This document shows, piece after piece, positions 9,905 through 19,285 of a DNA stretch of 29,627 bases. Location of the stretch: NCBI RefSeq assembly GCF_000485595.1, contig NW_014577282.1, positions 144,645 through 174,271 on the forward strand, written 5' to 3'. This DNA is from Priapulus caudatus (lineage: Eukaryota; Priapulida; Priapulimorpha; Priapulimorphida; Priapulidae). The notes under the pieces were generated by a model that was not told where the DNA came from, ran no database searches, and was given only the letters and a program-made list of their open reading frames with translations. Each line of letters starts with the position of its first letter. Position 1 is the stretch's first letter. Made by a program: the position numbers and the translations under genes.

Positions 9905-10421
9905 CTAACGACGAAAACACGTGCGGAACATACATTTCACAGACAATTCCATAGGGTTGTCAATCTACAGTTTGCAAGTTGAGAACGGATTGTCACTGTC
10001 ACTGAGACTACGTTTACCGAATCAAAGAGCGTAGGTACAGTGCTACAACTTTACTATAATTTGCTGAGATAATGATCAATTGGAACAAGTGGATAAACAC
10101 TTGTGTAATTTAAGTAGACCCAGCTAACTTAAGGTATACCAGTCATGCGGCGCTAGCTTAGATACTCAGTTTAGAACACATGAACACGATTACAATTTAC
10201 TGTTTACACCTGTTAAATACTTTTCAATATAGTTGTTACAGCGCGGAGGGCTCCATAGGTAGAAAACCACAAAACCCCAAAGAAACAAAAGAACTAGAAG
10301 ATTTCCTTAAATGCATTCAATATGAACATTCCAACGAAATGACAGTCAAATATTTACAAGTGCTACTTCAAGTACAAGATAATCTGATCGAAGTATCCAT
10401 CCATCCATCGAAAATACTAAA
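9905..10421. other. Spacer, no gene seen
   Basis: AT-rich sequence with no supported exon. An open frame at 10180-10431 on the plus strand is low in information content and overlaps the start of the LINE remnant in another frame. Confidence 0.5.
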
Positions 10422-10580
10422 AGAGTGGTGAATGCGTGGAACGCACTGCCAACATTTGTAGTCGAGGCCAAGACGGTCAACTGCTTTAAAAACAAACTAG
10501 ACTTACATTGGACAGATATGGGTATAATAATAGGCCAGGCCTAAACTCAACCCATCTAACCTTAACTAACTAACTAATCC
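10422..10580 (+). mobile_element. LINE (jockey/CR1-like) 3' end, 5'-truncated
   Basis: One frame ends with RVVNAWNALPTFVVEAKTVN, then CFKNKLDLHW, a stop at 10542-10544 and a CTAA-type tail (10555-10577). The pattern RVV..WN.LP..VV.A.....FK..LD.HW is the C-terminal end of reverse transcriptases of non-LTR elements of the jockey/CR1 group as I know them. Only about 40-50 codons remain, so this is a dead 5'-truncated copy, typical of target-primed insertion. The frame stays open a little upstream but I cannot follow the RT domain there. Confidence 0.75.
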
Positions 10581-10736
10581 ATTCAACGTACCCTTCAAAC
10601 CCCGTTGTCTCCACGGTTCCGGAAAGAGAAACACACTCGACAATCTAAAACAATAAACTTCAGAGTCAGTTTCAACGTAAAAACGATATAATATTTCCAC
10701 TAAAGATTCTAACGAATAGAAATAGCTATATATTAC

Positions 10737-10772
10737 CCTCCAAGTCCCGTAAAATACAGACTCCTCCGCCAT
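10737..10772 (-). CDS. Candidate first coding exon of the BTB gene
   Basis: An ATG in the context GAAATGG begins MAEESVFYGTWR and is followed by a GTAATA donor. It lies in the right place (about 0.8 kb above the most upstream secure exon) and looks like a start. However, it ends in phase 0 whereas that exon needs phase 2, so another small exon would have to lie between. Tentative. Confidence 0.25.
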
Positions 10773-10940
10773 TTCTCTTCTTTTCTCCAGGAACATTTAA
10801 TAGATAAATTACTTTTCCTTGTTATTCTTTTTTATATGCTCAGTTGATCCAAGCGCAAACATGGTCATAATGTTATAATTAATAATTGTAAATTTGCAGT
10901 ACATAGCATTGATTACACTTTACAGGGTTGGTGGTACAGA

Positions 10941-11123
10941 CAGGGGCGTGTACAGGGAGGGGGGGGGTCCAGGAGTCCGGACCCCCCCCCTTCTCGCGCA
11001 GAAAACACATCTGAAAGGGTCTGATTACAAATCTTTTCCCCAGACCCCCCCTTCGCATGCTCGAAAGTTTGGGTTACGGTTAGACCCCCTCCCCCCTGCT
11101 ACAAATCCTGTACACGCCCCTGA
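10941..11123. mobile_element. MITE-like element with G/C homopolymer tracts
   Basis: The ends are inverted repeats: CAGGGGCGTGTACAG at the left and CTGTACACGCCCCTG at the right. The interior has G9, C10, C7 and similar runs and no coding capacity. CAGGGGCG-type termini are common on non-autonomous hAT elements of invertebrates. A clear 8-bp target duplication was not seen, so the family is inferred. Confidence 0.6.
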
Positions 11124-11530
11124 CAGGTTCAGGCCCCAGGGGCGAGAATTTTTTACAGGTGAACGGGGGGGGCATGCATATAGATCAACCAATCACAGAT
11201 CGACTTTTTGTGACGTCACCCATGAAAGCATATGAATATAATACCGACGACGCCAATAATCTATATCTATATATAATATGCTAATACTATATACTAATAT
11301 ATATGAAGTTGTTCAGCCGAATTAGTCCGTGATCGCATAACTAGAGAACTTCGCAGCCTAGAGAAAAACTAAAGATATTTTCAGAATCAGCACGTCTGGG
11401 AGGTGGTTCGGGCTGAAACAAAAATGTAAAAAAGTTAAAAAGTTAAAAATTGATAAAAATTATATTCATCAATAGATGGCGGTGCGTAAAGATTAAAACA
11501 TCACATACGTGTGAATCCATGGTGTATACC

Positions 11531-11612
11531 TTTAACGGCGCAGTGGCATAATCGCTAGAACATCCGTCTCCTACAGTGGGAATCCAGGTTCGAGTCCCAG
11601 CTGGGGAACATA
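11531..11612 (+). ncRNA. tRNA-like Pol III unit, SINE head or degenerate tRNA
   Basis: An A-box-like TGGCATAATCGC (11544-11555) and a near-perfect B box GGTTCGAGTCC (11587-11597) are spaced as in tRNA genes, and T runs follow at about 11621-11675. The 5' strand does not pair with the 3' CTGGGGA, so no acceptor stem forms, and the T stem is weak. A tRNA-derived SINE or tRNA pseudogene fits better than a working tRNA. Confidence 0.55.
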
Positions 11613-11724
11613 TTTTCACCTTTTTCATTTTTTCCCTTTAGTATTATTTTTAATTTCTTACTTTTTTTTTAATTTTTTTTTTAAATGTCATATCTTTTGA
11701 TTTCTTATTGTTTTTTACTGTTTG
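11613..11724. other. T-rich stretch
   Basis: Poly-T-rich sequence between the tRNA-like unit and the pentamer array. It may include Pol III terminators or a SINE tail. Confidence 0.4.
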
Positions 11725-11998
11725 GGATGGGATGGCATGGGATGGGATGGCATGGCATGGCATGGCATGGCATGGGATAGGATGGGATGGGATGGCATGG
11801 GATGGGATGGTATGGGATGGGATGGAATGAGATGGCATGGTATGGCATGGGATAGGATGGGATGGGATGGCATGGGATGGGATGGTATGGGATGGGATGG
11901 GATATGGAATGGGATGGGATGGGATGGGATGCGGTGCGATGGGATGGGATGGCATGGAATGGGATGGATGGATGGATGCATGGATGGATGCATGGATA
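11725..11998. repeat. Pentanucleotide array (GGGAT/GGCAT)n
   Basis: About 50 units of GATGG with variants GGCAT, GGTAT, GGAAT, ending in a short ATGGATGG(CATGG) stretch. The pentamer keeps all three frames open on both strands (MGWDGM and IPSHP patterns), so the ORFs are spurious. Confidence 0.95.
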
Positions 11999-12302
11999 GA
12001 TAGTTCTATTTTTGGGGTATTTTCCTTTTAACCAAGCGGTCACCAATTGAGTAACGCCACTGATTTCCCCGGGCAACGCTGGGTATCCCGCTAGTTATAT
12101 ATACGCACTAGAAATAATTATATAGAGAGACACATAGTAGAGTCTACCTAGTATATTATTTCTATGATACACAGTAAGCTCAGTACTCGGAACTGTATTT
12201 AATAGCCATAAATGTCTCTATTATATACTCTTCATATATATACATCATGCCTAACGTCATGATAATAACAGCTCAGTTTCGGCGCAGTAGGATAACGAGT
12301 GC

Positions 12303-12376
12303 ATGCGTGTGCGTGTGCGTGTGCGTTTGCGTGTGCGTGTGCGTGTGCGTGTGCGTTTGCGTGTGTGTGTGGGAGG
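12303..12376. repeat. (GTGTGC)n microsatellite
   Basis: About 12 hexamer units, GCGTGT with occasional GCGTTT, followed by a G-rich end. Confidence 0.9.
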
Positions 12377-13088
12377 GGGGATGAGTGTGAGCGTGTGCCC
12401 CCGTGCGTACAGAAAATGCACTTTTAGAGCTAATGTAATATTACGCTAGATACAATTATTATTAAATCAAAACAAGCGCGATGATATGCTTACTGCGTGC
12501 ATTGGTTTCCAAAGAAATCAATCAAACAAACATGCATGCCTTGGAACTCATTGTAATCGTTTCGTTACCACTGGGCGTCTGTAGTGAATTTTGCAANCAC
12601 AGTAGTATATCGTATATGTATAATTACATCCCCCAAAATATATCAAGAAGCCAAAATCGTTACACTAGCAAGTAAGTCTGCATGGGCTGTTTGTTAGGAG
12701 CTGAGTGACTCACTAATATGGAGACCAAATTTGACCTCGTTTCTCTTCCCATTCAAGGACAAAATACACGCGCGAGCGCGCCCAAACAGACGATCGCTAA
12801 ATTCAAGTTCGACCGTGTCTTCTTGCGTGATAGAATCCCCGTGCGTTGCTTCTCAGCGGAGTGAAACCGAGAGCAACACGACGTTGGCAGTCTGCGGCGA
12901 TTGACATCCCCACGGCCTGCACCCTTTTATACCGTCCCAGGCCTTCGACTTTGAACTGCATCGGTTCCCAGGGTAGCGGGCCGGTGCACGTACGCACTTA
13001 CGTGTATACATCACGCCCGTGGTGTGGATCGCCCGTAGTCCTGCGCTGATCTTGATCCGGTAACACACACGCTTACACCGCGTACAAT
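12377..13088. promoter_or_regulatory. Probable upstream region of the NIPSNAP-like gene
   Basis: Mostly unremarkable sequence with one ambiguous base at 12597. From about 12770 it becomes GC-rich. A consensus TATA motif, read on the minus strand as GTATAAAAGGG (12924-12934), sits 155 bp above the NIPSNAP start and faces away from it. No plus-strand core promoter was recognised. Confidence 0.35.
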
Positions 13089-13127
13089 ATGCTGTCTCGA
13101 ATTGTGGCAAAGACTTCGGCGATAAAG
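13089..13127 (+). CDS. NIPSNAP-like exon 1: start and mitochondrial leader
   Basis: The ATG at 13089 encodes 13 residues, MLSRIVAKTSAIK, before the donor GTATGA. An in-frame stop (TGA) immediately inside the intron confirms that splicing is needed. It ends in phase 0. Confidence 0.75.
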
Positions 13128-14290
13128 GTATGATGCACGCGCTTATGTGTATGTTAAGCAGAGTTAAGTAGGGTAGTTAAGTAGAGTTAAGCAGTAGCTT
13201 GGGAACCACATCGATCGTGGTTCTATAGCTCTATCATATCGGTGTGTTACGCAACGGCTATATATATAGTGTGAGCTTCGTAGCTACTAATTAACTTCCC
13301 CTTTCACGTGTCTTGTTGATATGACTCAGAACCAACTGATTCGTGCGTATATTAAAAGTTTGAAACAGAGTTTGAGACTCAAGCACGGTTCGTCATCAGC
13401 TGGCACTGGAGCCTGATGAAGAACTGTGTTCTCAAAAGTGTGTTCGTGTGCGAGTGTGCGTCCGTCTGTGCGCGTACGCGCGCGCGCGTGCGTGCGTGCG
13501 TGCGTGCGTGTGTGTGTGCGGGGAGGTTCGTGTTCGCGTCCGTGTGTGCGTCCGTACGTTCACGTGTGTGTATGTATGCACTGTCCTTGCATGATGAAGA
13601 TAATTATATATCATAAACAAGGATAAACCCACATTCTACGGTTGTGTAGGATAGCAACGCTAACCCCTTAATGTCCCTAGGAGTTATACGCTTGTCACCG
13701 CTGTTTTGCATAATGGTGTTCGAAGATTCGATATGCGGATCCACTGTGTTCTATAGGTAAACTTCAGTTATATATAGTCTGAAACGGCGTTCGGCAACAG
13801 CGTGCGCAGTAAAGAGAGAGCATATCCGCAGATTGGCAAAAAGCAAACCGTTTTCAAATCATTCGTCCCGCTAGTATCATTTTGCGGTGAATTCGAATTG
13901 ACCAGACAATATATATTAAATAATTATTGATTTATAATCTTTCAAGGTATGTAAAGGCATGTACAAAACCATACTCTGGAAATAGGTATTTCGCTCTAAC
14001 CAGATTTTTGGCTTGCTTGTGCAAATTTCGTAGCCCCCCTCCCCGGTTATGATTGACAGGTCGGTGGACGTGACGTCATACTTTCAGGCCGCGGCGCCGA
14101 CGCTGCTGCGGACGGCGGTGCGCTCGGCGAGCGCCTTAAACATAGACACGAAGATCTACGAACACCAGACTATGCACGTCAAGGCCGAACACATTCACGA
14201 CTACATGCGAGAAATGGAGCGCTACCTTGATCTTTTCCCGGTCCCGTTCAAGATCATCGGCAACTGGATCGTGGACCAGGGCGGCAGCGG
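13089..14290 (+). CDS. NIPSNAP-family mitochondrial protein, 5' part
   Basis: Two exons join in phase 0. The product starts MLSRIVAKTSAIK and continues AAAPTLLRTAVRSASAL, an Arg/Ala/Ser-rich, acid-free leader typical of mitochondrial import. Then comes the beginning of a NIPSNAP dimeric alpha-beta barrel: KIYEHQTMHVKAEHIHDYM (YE.RTY..KP..... in the family), YLDLFPVPFKIIGNW and VDQGG (the family G.W....GG position). Known NIPSNAPs are mitochondrial and have been linked to mitophagy signalling; the exact role here is unknown. About 80 residues are seen out of roughly 230-280 expected, so exons are missing or lie downstream unrecognised. Confidence 0.75.
13128..14087 (+). other. Intron of the NIPSNAP-like gene
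   Basis: A 960-bp intron containing a GTGC-rich microsatellite at about 13439-13570. No other gene was seen. Confidence 0.6.
13439..13572. repeat. GTGC/GT-rich microsatellite
   Basis: Imperfect (GTGC)n and (GT)n, with a perfect GCGTGCGT core at about 13487-13509. Confidence 0.9.
14088..14290 (+). CDS. NIPSNAP-like exon 2
   Basis: The acceptor TACTTTCAG is at 14079-14087 and the donor GTCAGT at 14291. The exon gives 67 codons plus two bases, phase 0 to 2. A more upstream AG (14058-14059) would not match exon 1's phase. Third-position GC is high. It encodes the end of the leader and the first strand-helix-strand of the NIPSNAP fold. Confidence 0.8.
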
Positions 14291-14620
14291 GTCAGTCTTG
14301 CCATGATGTCGCAATGGGTACATGCAATAACGCGCTTGGGAATAGTAGACAGTACCGTGAAGGTATCCCTGACCTCTAATGCGATTTTTATCATTACCCC
14401 CCCCCGCCCGTTTTGTACCTACAATTTCGACTTCAACCTCATGACCTTCAAGGCGAACTCAGGTCATTCGTGATTTCATTCATTAGCAGTGTTACTATTT
14501 AGCATTTCTCGTTTGTTGGCCCTGCGCACATCTAATGCGAATTTGAATGTTGTTGTTTCCGTACTCGCTTATGATTATTTTCATCGTCAACGTTTCGTGT
14601 TGAAAGTGAACTAAAAACGA

Positions 14621-14893
14621 GGATTCATGCACTTAAACTATAATTCGTTGGCAAAATTTTCTGATCTTCAGAAAGCCAGACGCAGCGAAAGGAGACTCCT
14701 GATGAAGTATATGACAGATCCTGGCTCGAATTCTACCTTAGTCGCATCGTCCGATGTGTCACACATTCCACCAAAATACCTGCGAGCCTGCCCGGGCTTC
14801 GAAATGAGCATTCCTAGCAAGCCAAGTAATGTCCCGCCTGTACCTCACTCAATCAACAATATTACATGCACGCAAGTGAATTTCGGCAAATGA
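14621..14893 (+). CDS. Candidate third NIPSNAP-like exon
   Basis: The frame from about 14627 reads MHLNYNSLAKFSDLQKA, which lines up with the family H.W.Y.SLA.R...R.A block that follows the GG motif, then RRSERRLLMKYM. It is open to a TGA at 14891-14893, with a possible donor GTAATG at 14827. The best acceptor (AG at 14620-14621) supplies two bases while exon 2 needs one, so the join is off by one. A noncanonical site, a sequencing error, or chance similarity could explain this. The usual Trp is replaced by Asn. Confidence 0.35.
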   Translation, partial: GFMHLNYNSLAKFSDLQKARRSERRLLMKYMTDPGSNSTLVASSDVSHIPPKYLRACPGFEMSIPSKPSNVPPVPHSINNITCTQVNFGK

Positions 14894-15006
14894 GTAGGAA
14901 GTTAGCGAGTAATACCTACCCAGTAAAAAACCAATAGACACAATGTTGCCACTGACGAAAAATTTGAATAATGTGTGTATAGTCGTGCTACGCAAGTGCA
15001 TGTGTG

Positions 15007-15400
15007 ATAACATGGTGCCTGGCTCGTGTGCGTGTGTGCGTGTGTGTGTGCGTGCGTCACGTGCGCGTGCATGTGTGTAACGGGTGCTGGCTCGTGTGCG
15101 TGTGTGCGTGCGTGTCGTACGTGCGCGTGCATGTGTGTAACTGGGTCTTGGCTCGTGTGCGCTGCTTGTGCGTGCGTGCGCGCGTGGTGGCGGTGCATTG
15201 CGTAACTGGGGTGCTGGCTCGTGTGCGGCGTGTGTGGTGCGTGCGTGCGTGCGTAGCGTCGCGCGTCGCGTGGTGCCGCGCGCGTGGCGCTGTGCATGTG
15301 TGTAAGCGGGCGCTGGTTCGTGTGCGTCGTGTGCGTGCGTACGTTGCGCGTGCGCGTGCGCGTGTGCGTGCGCGTGGCTGCAATATTGCGTACGTACATG
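15007..15400. repeat. GT-rich minisatellite, unit about 60-100 bp
   Basis: About five copies of a unit starting TAAC.GGGTGCTGGCTCGTGTG and ending GCGTGCATGTGTG (starts near 15007, 15077, 15138, 15202 and 15302). Units differ in the number of GTGC and GC dinucleotide blocks. The Cys/Val and Thr/His ORFs across it are repeat artefacts. Confidence 0.9.
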
Positions 15401-18400
15401 CATGCATGTGCGTACGGACATGCAGTTTCAATGCATGCTATAATATAAGCTAGAATACGTACTTACTATATATGCGTCGTAAATGAGACAAAACTACCGT
15501 GACTTTTTTCGAAATAGCAGATACCGTGTAGTGCTTCCAAAAAAATATATAATAATAATACTAGTTTATCACGTCAATGTTGCTGATATTGTAGTTTAAT
15601 GTCCACACAGGAAAGCTGCCCACGTTGTCGCGCGTATATCTCGTCATCTTGTGCCAATGTAGCGAATTTTTGTTGCAGGCACGCAAAACAGAAAGATTTG
15701 TATACATGATCAGTAAGCGCTAAATGTAGCTCTGAACCCTGTTGTAGCGAAACAAAAAAAAAATGAACATTACGGAAAAATGTCCATGAAACTAATTATT
15801 ACAATTTTTCTCGTAGCCGAACCTCCTGCTATACACTGCGTATGATTAAAAATCAAAAAACTGCAACGATCGTTTCTGTCTGTCCAGCAATCTACGAAAC
15901 AAAATTAAGTAGGACTTATTTTATGACTAATCTTTGTTTCTGACAATGGCTTTCCCTTGTCATATTGTTTCGTACATAACAGACTTGCATTATAGTATGC
16001 AATTACAAGTGACACGCTCACACTCTCAGGAGCTGCGGACGCGAATTACGTGCACGCACGATACAGTCCATCTTCTAGCACGTCCCTCTTTTGGTACTCA
16101 GGCGATACGAAATAAAGGAATGTACCGCTTTAAGAAGCGAAAAGGCCAGTCGACGGAGGTCTTATTCAAGGAACATGAATCGAACATGGCGAGCGACCTA
16201 GAGATCGCACATCCGCAAACTTAGGTCCGAGACACTGGGCGGCGTTGATCGCGCCTGTCACCAGGAGTACGGAGCGCCTGGCGACAGTAAGTAGCAATTA
16301 AGCGTGTTTTCACGCGCCACGCACCAGCACGGAGAGCACGCTGTAGTTACTTGCCGTAGGTGTAGTCGGGTGTTGTGGCTCGGCCCTTACACTTCTTAAT
16401 GCCTGGTGGCTGGGCATAGGCCTACGCCTCGAGTGTTAAAGTGATTTACGTCACGAATTATCTAGCAGGCCATCAAGTAGTACAGTTTGTGTGTTTATTT
16501 GCTAGCAAATAATAGTATGAAATACAATTAGTGTTTGTGTTTACCTTTTCATGCTTATATACCTTGCTGTATATGGCCCTAAATTTCCGACTGTCTGAAA
16601 ACAAGAGAGACGCCAGTTCTGGAACAGTACTGGGGGATAGTAGTGTTAGACAACAGAAATTACCCCAAATCGTCTTTAGATTTTTTTGCATAAATTTAAC
16701 CGAACGTAAAAACATTTTTATCAGGTGAGAGTTGAGGATATATTTAGTAAACGTTAGTTTCTTACTTTTAAATGTAAAAAATGGGCAATTTTCTTTTTTT
16801 ACAAATTTTACTATAGAAATCGTGAACGCTGAGTCCCTTTAAGGGGGTTGTTGGATTAGAGGTCAGGGCGTATTATAATGGTGATTAGTTATGAGTTAGC
16901 GGTTACGGTAGCTTTACGCCACGGTAAGCAACGTATTGACCGTTCTGGAACCCATGCTTTATAACCGAATGAGTCTATGATAAATCATACATAAATAAAA
17001 AGTAAATTACATGCCGCTTGGTGATAGTGAGGCAATGACAGGAGGCTACTGCTGCCCTCTAGCGGCCGGCTGTAAACACTGTAGGAATGACGCGATCGCG
17101 CTCCGCCGCAAATGCATGATTAAACACGCGTGTTAGCTAGGAGTCAATACATCTTCTTCGATAGACCTCGTTACTGCAACGATAGAAGCTTATGTATCCG
17201 TCGCATCCTACCGAGGATGCAGAAATGGCGCGATCAGCTGCATATATATATATATATATAGTATACTAGTATATCTAGACGCTCATCTCGAACACGCTCT
17301 ATGCATAATGTATTTGTCTACTTGATGACAAGCGCGAAAGTTAACTTCCGTGAAATAGCTCGGGAATGATGTGGGAACAAGATGCTAAATAATACACATG
17401 GGATTAAGTAGCTGTTAAATATAACCTTATCTTAATAACTCGACTGTCAATGGTAAAGCACTCTACCCGTACCCCCACAATTAGTGTAAATTCGCTGTGC
17501 GTAAATTATGTAAGCAACTGATATAATATGTAATATGATTCTATAATAATTTATATATATATATATATATAAATAATCAATAATAATAACTATAATCAGG
17601 AATAATATACTTTATGTAAGCGGCTGTGCAATGTAATATAATTGCCGGTGATGCTATCGCATAGCTCGATTTCTCTCCCCCGATCTGGCCTTTGATTTAC
17701 ATTATTGTCATTTGTCACGTATGCCATGCGCATCACGACATGTGTTAACGTCAAGCTGATTGTTCGCTACATAACGCCGTGTTTTTTTTCCTGACTACTG
17801 TCTAGTGGCTGTGCGAACCACTATCCCGACATGCCAGTGCGGCCGAAAACCTCCTCTGGCCGTCAGATGCGCAGTGGTGACGTTCAAAGAAGACAGCGTG
17901 GCGATTCTACTCTGCGCCTGGGTGATTATAACCATTTCATTCTTTCATATCAACCATAAACATTACAAAGATATCCTTAGAAAAAAAACATTATCGAGAA
18001 ACGTGCTTGGGGTAGCAAAAAAGAGAAGATGAATGCCATGTTTTATGTTTCAAATGATAATTTCATGTATATGTTCAATGCATTTATTATTTTAGCGAGA
18101 AATGGGAAAGAAGCTTGATTAAGGACCACCACAGAAGTCTGCATTGTGGTTCCAAGATCAGCACTACTTGTTAAACATAGGTGGTGCCAACTATGGATGA
18201 CGATCGCTCGCGAATGAATGCACAGCAGATGTAAAGAAACGTTATTTCATAAACATAGCATAGAAATAAGATAATTTGCCCTAAAATTATAATAATAAGC
18301 CTATTAATTACAGAAATAATGCTATAAACTATAAAGTAATAAGTAAAGAAGTAGTAATAATAAGTGTATAATTACTAATAAATTGCAAATAAAAAGTTGC

Positions 18401-18896
18401 ATTGAATATAGAAATAATAGGAATTTGCGCATTGTGAATGCTAGATTCAGAGACTATGCAGCTGTATTTTTAATTAACTCGAAACAAAGCGCTAATATAT
18501 AATATATTATATACTATATATATATAGTTATTATCTGAAATGATAGCAAATGCTATCTTCATTGAATTAAAGTTACCACACGATACCGATTCCGTATGAA
18601 TGTACACGTGATTAGACGTATTCACAGTGCTAGAATTTGCTCTTGATGTGTACCAATGTTTTAGTATACAGTAATAAACTGCACTAAAACAGTTTGCTGT
18701 TACGTCATTATCTTGTACGCGTACTTTAGTCAAAGTCGGCACTTATAAGAAATTAAACTTGGAATCTGAATTTGCCGTGCTATTGCTGCAAATTCACCAA
18801 ACTATTAACAATTACTTCTCTGTTTAAGTCATTCAAACACTCATGAATGTTTCCTTTGCGTTGATTCAAATTATAAACAAATTATATTATATACTA

Positions 18897-18908
18897 TAAT
18901 ATATTATA

Positions 18909-18944
<36 letters not shown>
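18897..18944. repeat. (TA)n tract
   Basis: A run of TA dinucleotides, perfect over about 30 bp at 18913-18942. Confidence 0.9.
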
Positions 18945-19223
18945 CATCATACAATTATATACTTTTCTCCAATAGTGTCTATACCTCGTGCCAATATTGA
19001 TATGATAGCAGATGATAGTAATGATACATAACAAATATGTTTTATTTCTGCTGCTCAGAACAGAGTGAACTATACGTGTAAAATATTTAATTCACTTACG
19101 TGTGAAAATTTCAACAAGGTAATAAAACATACGGAAAACAACCACAATTCCGACTGCATGCTTGCTGTTTCATCAGCGTACGGAGGTTAGGTCATGCACA
19201 TGTGGCCGTTAGTTTCCTATTAT

Positions 19224-19285
19224 CTATTATCCAAAGATCGTATAGTGCCGGAGGCCTCCGGCACTATACGATCTTTGCTATTATC
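19224..19285. mobile_element. 46-bp perfect palindrome with 8-bp flanking repeats
   Basis: Positions 19232-19277 are a perfect inverted repeat without a loop (arm CAAAGATCGTATAGTGCCGG + AGG), and CTATTATC occurs immediately before (19224-19231) and immediately after (19278-19285). Exact 8-bp flanking copies are what hAT-type transposition leaves, so this could be a minimal fold-back element. An assembly fold-back artefact or a cruciform-derived rearrangement are alternatives. Confidence 0.6.

Noticed and set aside
11650-12076. Open frames with IPSHP or MGWDGM repeats on both strands
   Set aside because: All arise from the pentanucleotide array.
12803-13110. Minus ORF reading MQFKVEGLGRYKRVQ with other open frames alongside
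   Set aside because: It has exon-like GC content, but the TATA motif lies inside it, no splice partner was found, and it overlaps the NIPSNAP start region. Kept only as a promoter note.
14849-15453. ORFs up to 190 codons rich in His/Thr/Arg or Cys/Val
   Set aside because: They are translations of the GT-rich minisatellite, open in several frames on both strands.
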